Source: Acidimicrobiales bacterium (lineage in GTDB: Bacteria > Actinomycetota > Acidimicrobiia > Acidimicrobiales > Aldehydirespiratoraceae). Taken from it: a DNA stretch of 64,000 nucleotides. Within the stretch, counting starts at the first letter, position 1. Each line of letters starts with the position of its first letter. The notes below the pieces were generated by a model. It saw only the letters and a program-made list of their open reading frames with translations, ran no database searches and was not told where the DNA came from. Position numbers and translations under genes: made by a program. The DNA lies in the NCBI GenBank assembly GCA_041394245.1, contig JAWKIR010000004.1, positions 1-64,000 on the forward strand, written 5' to 3'. Below are positions 16,303-25,237 of the stretch, piece by piece.

Positions 16303-17495
16303 GTGGAACTCCCTTGGTCGAAGACCGGGATCAGCTCTTCGCCGACGCGGCGAATGCTGGTCATGACCCGGTCGTGGTCGAGATGGCCGAACTGCATCAG
16401 GCACATGAGACGGTCGAACCCGACGTCTCGGTACTTCTCGATCTTGCGCCGGCACGTCTCGACGTCGCCGATGATGACCGAGTCCTGGTCGGCCAGGGCC
16501 TCGTAGGCCTCGACCGGGTCGATCGGTTGGCCGAGCACCTGGCGGTTCATGAGCCGGATGATGGGGTTGGGATCGTCGGGGTCGAGGTCGACCATGATCT
16601 TCGACTCGTCGTCGAGGGCCGCTCGCCCCCGTGAGTCGCCCGCGTTCACGTTGCCCCGGATCATGTTGGTCCAGATCTTGCGAGGTACCGCGAACACCTT
16701 CGGCGCGGCGTTGACGTACCACATGGCGGCCTCGGCGGCCCGGCTGGCGATGGCCTCGTCGATCGTCTCGGTGCAGTGCACGAAGGTGAACACCGCCCGC
16801 TGGTCGTTGGGCTCGACGCCCACGATGTCGGTGGCCTCGGCTCGGCCGGCGTCGTACTCGGCGAGCATCTCCTCGAGCACCGACACGGGCGACAGCAGCG
16901 TGGTGCTCAACACACCGAGCCCGAGCTGACCGGCCAGCCGGAAGCTGCCGGGCGACGAGACGGTCTGCCACAGGCGCGGGTGGGGGCGCTGCACCGGCTG
17001 TGGGACGAGGGTGCGGGAGGGGATGTCGAGCCGCTCCGACGACCAGCTGAACTCGGGCTCGGTCCAGGCGGTGACCATGAGCCGGGCCGCTTCCTCGAGC
17101 TCGGCCAGGGTGTGGTCGCCGTCGATCTCGAACGTCGCCCACTCGGCGCCGCCGGAGCGGGCCAGGCCGACCTCGGCCCGACCACCGGAGAGGTGGTCGA
17201 GCACGGCCACCCGCTCGGCCGCGCGCAGCGGATGGTTGATGCGGAACGGGGTGAGCACCCCGGCATGCCCCACACGGAGTCGTGAGGTTCGCATGGCGAT
17301 GGCCACGTTCATCAGTTCGGGGGCGCCGGAATGCGAGAACTCCGGGGTGCAGTGGTGCTCGACCGACCACCAGCAGCCGTAGCCGAGCCGGTCGGCCAGC
17401 TCGGCCTGCTCCAGGGCGTCGGCGAAGACGCGGCTCTGGGTGGCGGTGTCGGTCGGGCCCGGTCGCTGGAGCTCGTTGAACAGGTCGACGATCAT
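16299..17495 (-). CDS. LLM-class flavin-dependent oxidoreductase (2), bacterial-luciferase-like
   Basis: A 398-residue monooxygenase with the alkanal-monooxygenase-like N-terminus MIVDLFNELQRPGP. GCWWSVEHHCTPEFSHSGAPE follows, resembling the active-site HH region of bacterial-luciferase-like proteins, then LRVGHAGVLTPFRINHPLRAAERVAVLDHLSGGRAEVGLARSG. Length matches the long subgroup (about 380-400). It should use reduced flavin and O2 to oxygenate or cleave its substrate. It begins 1 base after the stop of the cyclase gene and overlaps the SDR gene by 4 bases. Confidence 0.82.
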   Translation of the reverse strand: MIVDLFNELQRPGPTDTATQSRVFADALEQAELADRLGYGCWWSVEHHCTPEFSHSGAPELMNVAIAMRTSRLRVGHAGVLTPFRINHPLRAAERVAVLDHLSGGRAEVGLARSGGAEWATFEIDGDHTLAELEEAARLMVTAWTEPEFSWSSERLDIPSRTLVPQPVQRPHPRLWQTVSSPGSFRLAGQLGLGVLSTTLLSPVSVLEEMLAEYDAGRAEATDIVGVEPNDQRAVFTFVHCTETIDEAIASRAAEAAMWYVNAAPKVFAVPRKIWTNMIRGNVNAGDSRGRAALDDESKIMVDLDPDDPNPIIRLMNRQVLGQPIDPVEAYEALADQDSVIIGDVETCRRKIEKYRDVGFDRLMCLMQFGHLDHDRVMTSIRRVGEELIPVFDQGSST

Positions 17496-17496
17496 C

Positions 17497-18444
17497 TCAG
17501 AGCACCGCCACCGGATTGATCGGCGAACCGGTGCCGCCGGCGATGCGCAGCGGCGACACGACGAACTGGAACTCGTACCGCCCCGCCGCCGCGCAGGCAT
17601 CGGCGAGGGCGTCGAGCCGGAGGTTGTCGAGCAGGTGTACCCCCATGCCCACGAGCAGGCACTGGTGCAGGGGCATCGACCACCGATGGTCGTTCGCGGG
17701 CAGCGGATCGGTCACACCGTCGGCGCCGACCACGGCCGGGTCGGCCTCGACCAACCAGGGCACGCACTCGGGGTGGAGCCCGGCGAGGCCACCCCGGTTC
17801 GGCTCCCACGGCCCGAGGGCGGACCGTCGCCGGTCGCGCCCGGTGTGCACGAGGAGGATGTCGCCCGGCTCGGTGGCCACGTTCTGTTCCGCCAGCGCGG
17901 CGTCGAGCTCGTCGGGGCCGGCGGCATCGCCGGGCTCGAGCCAGTCCACCCCGCGGTGTGCAGCGAGGTCGATCAGCACACCCCGGCCGACGAGACCGCC
18001 GAACCCGGCATCGATGCCGCCGTGGCGGGCGCCGAGGGTGGTGACCGCGGCGGCCGGGTGCCCGTTGTACATCTGGCCGTCGACGAACACGTGACAGAGG
18101 GCGTCGATGTGCGACACCGACATGCCGTGGAACGCCACGCCCACGAAGTCGAGCGACGCCTGGAGGGCATCGGGGCCGAAGGCGCCGCACACGTCGCCCC
18201 CCATGACCATGTGGTGCATGGCCGGGCTGGGGTTGTCGACTCCGGGACGCACCGCCAGATCGCGCCCGCACGACACCACGGTGCCGTCGACCACCAACCC
18301 GGCGGCCCGGCGGGTACGTTCGGCGGTGAGCAGGTTGAGCGCGCCGCGTTCGTCGGCCTCGCCGAAGCGTCCCCACCGCCGGGCCTGGGCGAACAGCTCG
18401 TCGCCGCGCTCGGCCGTGATCCGCTCGATCGACGGGTCAGCCAT
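17497..18444 (-). CDS. Cyclase-family metal-dependent hydrolase (kynurenine-formamidase-like)
   Basis: A 315-residue protein of the cyclase/KynB family (Pfam Cyclase). The diagnostic H-x-D-x-x-x-H is in VSHIDALCHVF at about residues 111-121, with a preceding His in VAFHGMSV. GDILLVHTGRD is the conserved strand before the second half. This longer, about 310-residue group is distinct from 210-residue KynB and occurs in catabolic clusters as an amide, enol or ring hydrolase. Its start overlaps the VOC gene by 8 bases. It may open a ring or hydrolyse an amide bond in the pathway. Confidence 0.82.
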   Translation of the reverse strand: MADPSIERITAERGDELFAQARRWGRFGEADERGALNLLTAERTRRAAGLVVDGTVVSCGRDLAVRPGVDNPSPAMHHMVMGGDVCGAFGPDALQASLDFVGVAFHGMSVSHIDALCHVFVDGQMYNGHPAAAVTTLGARHGGIDAGFGGLVGRGVLIDLAAHRGVDWLEPGDAAGPDELDAALAEQNVATEPGDILLVHTGRDRRRSALGPWEPNRGGLAGLHPECVPWLVEADPAVVGADGVTDPLPANDHRWSMPLHQCLLVGMGVHLLDNLRLDALADACAAAGRYEFQFVVSPLRIAGGTGSPINPVAVL

Positions 18445-18967
18445 CCGTGGTCCTCTCGGGTAGGTGGTCGATCCGGCTGCCGAGCAGGCCGTCGGCGTAT
18501 TCGATCAGCTCGACGATGTAGCCGTCGGGGTCGCGGCACGAGCAGACGTTGACGATGCCCGCCTGCTCCGCCGACTGGGGCTGCGACACGAACTCGATGC
18601 CGCGCGCCGAAAGGTCCTCGTAGGCGGCCGCGACGTTGCGGGTGCGCAGCGCGATGATGCGGGGGACGCGTTCCTCGCGTGGCCCCGCTGGTGGCGGCGC
18701 CAGCTCGGGTTCGAGCCACTGGATCAGGTCGAGTCGGGTGTGGTCGGGGCCGTCGCCGATGCCGAGCAGCGCGCCGCGGCCCTGGGCCACCGGCATGCCG
18801 AAATTGCGGGCCACCATCCGGGGCCAGACCACGTCGCGGTTGTCGCGCAGGACCCGGAAACCGAGCGTCGTGTAGAAGTCGAGCGACCGTTCGAAGTCGG
18901 TGACCTCGACGGTGAAATGGAACAACGACTGGACCTCCCAGTCGCGTCCGTCCGGCTGGTCGTCCAT
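18437..18967 (-). CDS. VOC (glyoxalase/extradiol dioxygenase-fold) protein
   Basis: A 176-residue vicinal-oxygen-chelate protein: SLFHFTVEVTDFERSLDFYTTLGFRVL provides the first metal His, RLDLIQWLEPE the first-module acid, IALRTRNVAAAYEDLSARGIEFVS the second module, and CRDPDGYIVELIEY the final Glu. Both babbabb modules are present. It could be an isomerase, epimerase or dioxygenase. The ATG shares one base with the stop of the CoA ligase gene (TGATG), so translation is coupled. Confidence 0.82.
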   Translation of the reverse strand: MDDQPDGRDWEVQSLFHFTVEVTDFERSLDFYTTLGFRVLRDNRDVVWPRMVARNFGMPVAQGRGALLGIGDGPDHTRLDLIQWLEPELAPPPAGPREERVPRIIALRTRNVAAAYEDLSARGIEFVSQPQSAEQAGIVNVCSCRDPDGYIVELIEYADGLLGSRIDHLPERTTDG

Positions 18968-20514
18968 CACCCCACCCTCCGCTCGTGACCCGCCCAGTAC
19001 CGTTCGCGCAGGGCGGATTTGAGAATCTTCCCCCCGGCATTGCGGGGGATCGCGTCGGCCACCTCGATGCTCTGCGGCGCCTTGAAACGGGCGAGGAAGA
19101 CGGCACAGTGCGCCACGAGCGCATCGAGTTCGATGTCGTGTCCGGCCGCGGGCACCACCACGGCATGGACCGCCTCTCCCCACCGCTCGTGGGGGACGGC
19201 GATCACTGCGACGTCGGCCACCGCCGGGTGGGCGAGGAGCACCGACTCGACCTCGCGCGACGCCACGTTCTCCCCGCCGCTCACGATCATGTCCGCCCGC
19301 CGGTCGCAGACCGTGAGCAGGTTCTCCGCGTCCACGAATCCGAGATCGCCGGTATGGAGCCATCCGTCGGCCAGCGCGGCGGCAGTGTCGTCGGGTCGGT
19401 TCCAGTAGCCGTCCATGAGCTGGGGTCCGCGGGCCACGATCTCGCCGACCGTGCCGACCGGAACCGGGGCACCCGCGTCGTCCACGATGCGGATCTCGGT
19501 GCCGGGAAGCGGTCGCCCGCACGATGCCAACAGCTCGGGTCGCTCGGCGAGAGCGGTGCGGTGGTCGGCCTCGGTGAGATAGGTGAGTCCGGCCGACGAC
19601 TCGGTCTGACCGAACCCCTGGTAGAAGTCGCAGTCGAAGACTTCCATGGCCCGGCGAAGCACGGGCTCGGCGATCGCCGAGCCGCCGTAGGCGATCGACT
19701 GGAGGTCGGGGTACTCCCGCCCGTCGACCCCGGGAACCGCCAGGCACGCCTGGATCATCGCCGGCACCAGCGTCGTGAGCGCGATCCTGTCGTGCTGCAG
19801 TGCCTCCACCACACGGGCCGGATCGAAGCCCCGGTGGATCACCAGGCAGCCGCCGCCGATCACACAGTTGAAGGCGGTGATCACCGCGGCGGCGTGGAAG
19901 AGCGGTGCCACGATCAGCCACCGATCGCCGACGTCGACACCGGTCGCCACGCCCGCGGTGACCTGGGCACAGTTCGCCAGCACCGAGCGATGCGACAGGA
20001 TCACACCCTTGGGGGAGCCGGTCGTGCCGCTCGTGTACATCTGGTAGAGCGTGGCATCGGGGTTCGGGCGCGGGTGCCCCACGGGGAGCGGCTCGCCGTC
20101 GATCCACTCGTCCCACGCCACCCATCCTTCGGGAGGTACACCGACCGCCACGTGGATGGGCAGGTCGACGGAGTCCTCGACGGTCGCCGCCACCTCGGTA
20201 TCGGCGATCAGTGCCCGCGCGCCGCTGTCGGCCAGAACGAACGCGATCTCCGCCGGGGCCAGTCGGGGGTTGAGCGGCACGGGCACCGCCCCGACCATCG
20301 AGGCCGCGTAGTAGACGATCGCGTGCTCGACCGAGTTGGGCCCGGCGAAGGCGAAACGGTCGCCCGGGCCCACGCCCGACCGCACGAGGGCGCCGGCCGC
20401 CCGCCGCGCCATGTCGAGCGCGGCGCCGTACGTCAGCGTGCGGTCACCGTCGACGGCGAACACGATCTCGGGTCGGGACCGGGCATGGAACTCGAAGACG
20501 TCGTGCAGCAGCAC
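18967..20514 (-). CDS. AMP-dependent acyl-CoA synthetase/ligase
   Basis: A 515-residue ANL-superfamily ligase. The P-loop is YTSGTTGSPKGVILSHR at about residue 160. Later motifs are YGGSAI, FGQTESSAG, GWLHTGDLGF and the hinge/C-terminal RRADMIVSGGENVASREVE, with the catalytic Lys in PRNAGGKILKS near the end. I choose GTG 20514 because GGGGGAGG stands 7 bases before it and family homology starts there. As first gene of the minus-strand operon it probably activates the incoming carboxylic acid with ATP and CoA. The acid specificity cannot be read from sequence. Confidence 0.88.
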   Translation of the reverse strand: MLLHDVFEFHARSRPEIVFAVDGDRTLTYGAALDMARRAAGALVRSGVGPGDRFAFAGPNSVEHAIVYYAASMVGAVPVPLNPRLAPAEIAFVLADSGARALIADTEVAATVEDSVDLPIHVAVGVPPEGWVAWDEWIDGEPLPVGHPRPNPDATLYQMYTSGTTGSPKGVILSHRSVLANCAQVTAGVATGVDVGDRWLIVAPLFHAAAVITAFNCVIGGGCLVIHRGFDPARVVEALQHDRIALTTLVPAMIQACLAVPGVDGREYPDLQSIAYGGSAIAEPVLRRAMEVFDCDFYQGFGQTESSAGLTYLTEADHRTALAERPELLASCGRPLPGTEIRIVDDAGAPVPVGTVGEIVARGPQLMDGYWNRPDDTAAALADGWLHTGDLGFVDAENLLTVCDRRADMIVSGGENVASREVESVLLAHPAVADVAVIAVPHERWGEAVHAVVVPAAGHDIELDALVAHCAVFLARFKAPQSIEVADAIPRNAGGKILKSALRERYWAGHERRVG

Positions 20515-20684
20515 CGATCGACCTCCCCCAAGGCTCTCGACCGAGACCGGACCGTACCCTGCCGACCCGCACGCCTGCCAGCGGCACGTCCGGGCCGGTC
20601 GTGTCGATCGATCTGGGCATGAGGGCGCCGATCCTCTAGCGTCGCGGCGCGCCGCAACCGGCACCCGAGCCAGGGGAGACCTCC

Positions 20685-22838
20685 ATGCCCATCGCCATCT
20701 CCGACGATCACCTCACCCTCGGCGAGACCGCCGCCGACCTGCTCATCGCCCGCGACTCCCGCGGCGCCAACCGGGCGCTTCTCGACGCCGCGGAGGAGAC
20801 GCTGCCCGATCTGTGGAGCGAGATCGTCGGGCTGGGATGGCTCGGCCTCCACGTGCCAGAGGATCTGGGCGGCTCGGGCTACGGCCTCGAGGAGCTCGTG
20901 GTCGTCGTCGAGGAGATGGGTCGGGCGCTGACGCCCGGTCCGTTCGTGCCCAGCGTCATCGCCAGCGCCGTGCTGCTCGCGTCCGGCGACGAGAACGCCC
21001 GCCGGTTCGTCTCCGGCCTGGCCGACGGATCGGTCACCGCCGGCATCGGTCTGCGGACGGGCGTGCGGGTCGACGGCGGCACCGTCTCGGGAACCTGCGA
21101 CGCCGTCCTGGGTGGTGCCCTCGCCGACGTGTTCGTGCTGGCGGCGGGAGACGACCTGGTGGTCGTGGAGAACGGCGCCGGCGTGACCGTCACCGTGCCT
21201 CCGGCCCTCGACCCCAGCCGGCGCTCGGCCCGGGTGACGCTCGACGGCGCCGACGCGACCGTCGTTCCCGGCTCCGCCGCTCACCTGGTCGACATCGCGC
21301 GGCTCGTGCTGTCGGCCGAAGCGGTCGGGGTGGCCCGGGAATGCACCCTGCTCGCCGCCGACTACGCCCGTGAACGAGAACAGTTCGGCCGCCCGATTGC
21401 GATGTTCCAGGCCGTCAAGCACCACTGCGCCAACATGTCGGTGGCAACAGAGATGGCGACCGCAGCGGTGTGGGACGCGGCGCGGGCCGCGTCGACCGGT
21501 GGCGACCAGTTCGCCTTCGCCGCGGCGGTGGCGGCCACGCTGGCCGCACCGGCCGCCGATCTCTGCGCCAACCTCAACACCCAGGTCCACGGCGGCATCG
21601 CCATCACCTGGGAGCACGACGCGCACCTCTACATGCGCCGGGCCACCACGCTGCTCCACTACCTCGATGCGGCCGGTGCCGCGGAGGACGTGACCGACCT
21701 CACCCGTCGGGGCGTCGCCCGCGCCAAGGCGATCGAGCTCCCACCCGAAGCCGAGCAGATGCGGGCCGACGTCCGCTCCTTCATCGGCGAGCTCGAGGGT
21801 TTGGGCGACGACGAGCGACGCGACCGGCTCGTCGAGTCCGGCTATCTCCTGCCCCACTGGCCCGAGCCCTACGGTCGTGCCGCCGGGGCCGTCGAGCAGC
21901 TGGTGATCGAAGAGGAGTTCACGGCGGCCGGGGTCGAGCGCCCGTCGCTCGGCATCACCGCGTGGAATATCCTCACCATCATCCAGCACGGCACCGAGGA
22001 CCAGCTCGAACGCTGGGTGCTCCCCGCCCTGCGCCAGGAGGTGGTCTGGTGCCAGCTCTTCTCCGAGCCCGACGCCGGGTCCGACGCCGCCGGTGTGAAG
22101 ACCAAAGCCACCCGGGTCGACGGCGGCTGGCTGGTCAACGGCCAGAAGGTGTGGACCTCCGGTGCCCACGTGGCCGGGATGGGGTTCGCGACGATCCGCA
22201 CGAACCCCGACCTGCCCAAGCACGAGGGCATCACGATGATGGCCATCGATATGCACGCCGAGGGCGTGGAGGTGCGGCCGCTGAAGATGACCACGGGCAA
22301 CTCCGAGTTCAACGAGGTCTTCTTCAACGACGTGTTCGTGCCCGACGACGACGTGGTCGGGCCCGTCGACGGCGGGTGGACGGTCGCCCGCGCGACCCTC
22401 GGCAACGAGAGCGTGAGCATCGGCAGTGGGACCGGCGGGGGCGCGTCGCTGTCGGCCCAGCTGATGGTGGGGTCCTTCGACGCCCACCCCGAACGGCTCG
22501 CCGGCGGTGCGGCCCGAATCGGTCGCCACCTGGCCGACAACCAGGCGATCGGCCTGCTCAACCTGCGCTCGGCCCATCGGGCCGTGGCCGGCGGCGAGCC
22601 GGGCCCCGAGGGCGCGATGACCAAGCTGGTCCTGTCGGAGATCGGTCACGAGGCGGCCGCCATCGGCACCGAGCTCGCCGGACCCGATGCTGTCTACCTC
22701 GATGGCGCCGGCTTCGCGAGCAACATGATGGTGCTGATCCACCGGGGCATGTCGATCGCCGGCGGGACGTCGGAGATCAAGCGCAACCAGATCGGCGAAC
22801 GCATCCTCGGTCTGCCGAGGGATCCGCTGATCCGCTGA
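20685..22838 (+). CDS. Fused two-domain acyl-CoA dehydrogenase
   Basis: A 717-residue protein made of two acyl-CoA dehydrogenase domains in tandem, about 1-345 and 365-717. The second is canonical: WCQLFSEPDAGSDAAGVKTKA, WLVNGQKVWTSGAH and the ending GTSEIKRNQIGERILGLPRDPLIR. The first lacks a clear FAD loop but keeps the C-terminal helices (EREQFGRPIAMFQAVKHHCA, QVHGGIAITWEHDAHLYMRRA). This recalls heteromeric actinobacterial FadE pairs fused into one chain, with one half supplying FAD and CoA sites and the other mainly structural. A CAGGGGAG ribosome site precedes the ATG. It is divergent from the CoA ligase operon and may serve the same pathway. Confidence 0.85.
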   Translation: MPIAISDDHLTLGETAADLLIARDSRGANRALLDAAEETLPDLWSEIVGLGWLGLHVPEDLGGSGYGLEELVVVVEEMGRALTPGPFVPSVIASAVLLASGDENARRFVSGLADGSVTAGIGLRTGVRVDGGTVSGTCDAVLGGALADVFVLAAGDDLVVVENGAGVTVTVPPALDPSRRSARVTLDGADATVVPGSAAHLVDIARLVLSAEAVGVARECTLLAADYAREREQFGRPIAMFQAVKHHCANMSVATEMATAAVWDAARAASTGGDQFAFAAAVAATLAAPAADLCANLNTQVHGGIAITWEHDAHLYMRRATTLLHYLDAAGAAEDVTDLTRRGVARAKAIELPPEAEQMRADVRSFIGELEGLGDDERRDRLVESGYLLPHWPEPYGRAAGAVEQLVIEEEFTAAGVERPSLGITAWNILTIIQHGTEDQLERWVLPALRQEVVWCQLFSEPDAGSDAAGVKTKATRVDGGWLVNGQKVWTSGAHVAGMGFATIRTNPDLPKHEGITMMAIDMHAEGVEVRPLKMTTGNSEFNEVFFNDVFVPDDDVVGPVDGGWTVARATLGNESVSIGSGTGGGASLSAQLMVGSFDAHPERLAGGAARIGRHLADNQAIGLLNLRSAHRAVAGGEPGPEGAMTKLVLSEIGHEAAAIGTELAGPDAVYLDGAGFASNMMVLIHRGMSIAGGTSEIKRNQIGERILGLPRDPLIR

Positions 22839-22841
22839 TGG

Positions 22842-24026
22842 TCAGGCGCCGGTGAGTCGGGTGCGTTCCGGTTCGATAGCGAAGCGGTCGCAGTAGGAGC
22901 GAATCGGCGCACTGGCGAGCACCTGGTCGTGCTCGTAGCCCATCGTTGCCAACTCGGCAGGCGGCGACGACCGCCGTCCGGCCCGTTGCGCATCCAGGAA
23001 GGCGTCGATGCCGGCTGCGTCGTCATCGTCGAACGCGATGTCTGCGGCGCCGAAGACGTCCGATACGACCGCGCTCGGGTCCGAGACCAGCGCCGGATAC
23101 GCCACATGGGTCGGTCCCTCCTTCGACGTGTCGGTGAAGGCGTGCAGCGCAGCGAGTTTCGGCTCCACGCCCGCTTGGATCACTCGACCTCGTACACCGT
23201 CATCGGTCATCGGATTGTTCACGCAGAACGGGTCGACGATGGATTCGCCCATCGCCGCCATCGACACGATGCATCGGAACGGGTCACGGTCGGTGATGAC
23301 GAAGCGTGCTTCGGGGAACACCGTTGCGAAGGAGTCGATGTGTCGCCCGATCTGGGGTGCCTTCAGCACCAGAAATCCGCCGGGCTCCACCGGGTGCTTC
23401 CACAACAGGAGCTGGACCACGCGTCGGTAGTTCTCGTAGGAACGGCGCTGATCTTCGAGCGCCAGGAAGTCGGCCCATGCCGGCATGCACAGGCCAGCAG
23501 CGCCCCCCAGCATCGAGACACCATCGATGAATCCCCACACGCACTCTTCGGGTTCGTCGGCGTTGACCCAGTGCATGCGTTCGAGCAGTGATCCCCGGAG
23601 CTTGTCGACGGACTGCTGCACCATCTCGATCCGTGGGTCGGTGTCGAAGGTCGCGGTCTGCGGCGGTGGCAGCGGTTCCATCAACTCCCACCGCAGCAAG
23701 GAGCGTCCGTGTCGATGGGTGGCGAGCAGATTGTGGAGGAGTGTCGTGCCGCTCCGTTCGAGTCCGGTGATGTAGAGAATCGGTGGGAGAGCGACCTCGG
23801 CGATCTCGGGATGGGCGTCCAGCGTCGCGATCACCCGAAGCCGCCGGGCCACGTCTCGCACTGCGAGACTGCGGAGGAACCGTCGTCCGAAGTCGGTCAG
23901 ATTGTCCTGTGCGAGATCGTTCACCCACGCCGCGAGGGGCGCGAGAAACCAGTCGTCACCGAAGTCGTCGAGGCCGGTCTGCCGGCTCGCCTCGTCCAGA
24001 ATCCCCTGCACGGATCCGGTGTCCAT
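22842..24026 (-). CDS. Sulfotransferase-family protein
   Basis: A 394-residue protein with the two PAPS-binding signatures: the 5'-phosphosulfate loop ITGLERSGTTLLHNLLATHR at about residues 83-102, and the 3'-phosphate motif RFVITDRDPFRCIVSMAAM near 243. It belongs to the long actinobacterial sulfotransferase group (Stf0/Sulfotransfer_3-like) that modifies lipids or glycolipids. The N-terminal 75 residues (DDFGDDWFLAPLAAWVNDLAQ) match the helical cap of that group. No transmembrane segment is present. It converges on the double acyl-CoA dehydrogenase gene with 3 bases between stops. The acceptor is unknown. Confidence 0.8.
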   Translation of the reverse strand: MDTGSVQGILDEASRQTGLDDFGDDWFLAPLAAWVNDLAQDNLTDFGRRFLRSLAVRDVARRLRVIATLDAHPEIAEVALPPILYITGLERSGTTLLHNLLATHRHGRSLLRWELMEPLPPPQTATFDTDPRIEMVQQSVDKLRGSLLERMHWVNADEPEECVWGFIDGVSMLGGAAGLCMPAWADFLALEDQRRSYENYRRVVQLLLWKHPVEPGGFLVLKAPQIGRHIDSFATVFPEARFVITDRDPFRCIVSMAAMGESIVDPFCVNNPMTDDGVRGRVIQAGVEPKLAALHAFTDTSKEGPTHVAYPALVSDPSAVVSDVFGAADIAFDDDDAAGIDAFLDAQRAGRRSSPPAELATMGYEHDQVLASAPIRSYCDRFAIEPERTRLTGA

Positions 24027-24057
24027 GCGAGCCGACGCTAGCGGACGGCCCGAAGTC

Positions 24058-25218
24058 CTACCGGCGTCGCTCCGAGCGGACCGCGGCGCCGCCGAGGCGG
24101 AGGAAGCGGAGATCGCCGAACGGCGTGCCCGCCACCGCGTTGCACACGAAGGCGACCGCCAGGCCTGAATCGGGGTCGCCCCAGCCTCCCGAACCACCGA
24201 ATCCGAAGTGCCCGAACCCGTGCGGCAACACCCCGGCCGTCGTGGCCGCCATGTGGTAGCCGAGGCGCCAGCGCATGTTGAACCCGATCACCGAGTCGCG
24301 CGCGCTCGTCTGGATCTCGGTGGCCCGCGCGGTGGTCTCGGGCGACAGCAGACGCGGCTGGTCGAACGCATCGGGAGTGGCGAGGGCGGCGTACATGCGG
24401 GCCAGGGACCGGGCGGTGAACACACCATTGGCGGCCGGGATCTCGCCGTCGTGGATCCGGTCGGTCAGGGTGAGATCGAGGAAGCCGTCGACCAGGAGCG
24501 CTTCGACGAACGGGCGGTAGCGGTCGCGCGTCTCCAGCCGGCGGCCCAGCCGCTCCAACCGGTCGACGGATTTGCGCGACATCAGCAGGTCCGCCGCCCG
24601 CGCCCGCTCGGACTCGGGGAGACCGATACGGAGCCCGTCGAGACCGAGAGGCTCCGCGATTTCGCGTTGGACGGCCTCGTCGACCGTGAGCCCGGTGACG
24701 CGACGGATCACCTCGCCGACGAGCCACCCGTAGGTGACGGCGTGGTAGCCGGGTCGAACGCCCGGCTCCCAACGCGGTGCGGCCGCGGCGAGACGCGCGG
24801 TCATGTCGTCCCAGTCGAGGAGCGTCTCTGGTGTACTCACCAACCTCCGCACGTCGTGCATGCCGGCCTGGTGGGTGAGGAGGTGACGGATCGTGATGCG
24901 GTCCTTGCCCGCCGCCGCGAACTCGGGCCAGTAGCGAGCCACCGGATCGTCGTAGTCAAGTTCGCCGCGATCGACGAGCCGGTGCACGACCGTCGCGACC
25001 ACTCCCTTCGTCGTGGAGAAGCTCGTCGCCATGGTGTCGCGCTCCCACGGGTTGCCGGCTGCGTCCTTGACGCCGCCCCACGCGTCAACGACCAGCTCGC
25101 CGCGGTGGTACACCGCCACCGCCGCGCCACCGCGGCCGTTCCGGAACCGGCCACCGCCCAGCGCGCGACGCAGCTTCTCGGCAACCGGGGCGAAATCGGG
25201 GTGGACGTGTCCGTGCAT
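24058..25218 (-). CDS. Serine hydrolase, class C beta-lactamase family
   Basis: A 386-residue penicillin-binding-fold hydrolase: S-x-x-K is STTK in ATSFSTTKGVVAT near residue 71, the tyrosine motif is YHAVTYGWLVGEV near 153, and the late HFGFGGSGGWGDP block replaces KTG. It is the same family as the hydrolase at 12924-14087 (both share 'DxWGG', 'YWPEFAA.GK' and 'LLTHxAG'), so the two are paralogues. It has no signal peptide. It is upstream of the sulfotransferase by 31 bases and could be co-transcribed. Likely an esterase. Confidence 0.82.
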   Translation of the reverse strand: MHGHVHPDFAPVAEKLRRALGGGRFRNGRGGAAVAVYHRGELVVDAWGGVKDAAGNPWERDTMATSFSTTKGVVATVVHRLVDRGELDYDDPVARYWPEFAAAGKDRITIRHLLTHQAGMHDVRRLVSTPETLLDWDDMTARLAAAAPRWEPGVRPGYHAVTYGWLVGEVIRRVTGLTVDEAVQREIAEPLGLDGLRIGLPESERARAADLLMSRKSVDRLERLGRRLETRDRYRPFVEALLVDGFLDLTLTDRIHDGEIPAANGVFTARSLARMYAALATPDAFDQPRLLSPETTARATEIQTSARDSVIGFNMRWRLGYHMAATTAGVLPHGFGHFGFGGSGGWGDPDSGLAVAFVCNAVAGTPFGDLRFLRLGGAAVRSERRR

Positions 25219-25237
25219 GAGCGAGAGCTTGCCTCGG

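Noticed and set aside
20433..22742. A 769-codon minus-strand frame opposite the double acyl-CoA dehydrogenase
   Set aside because: Shadow of a gene with strong acyl-CoA dehydrogenase motifs; low-complexity product with no family.
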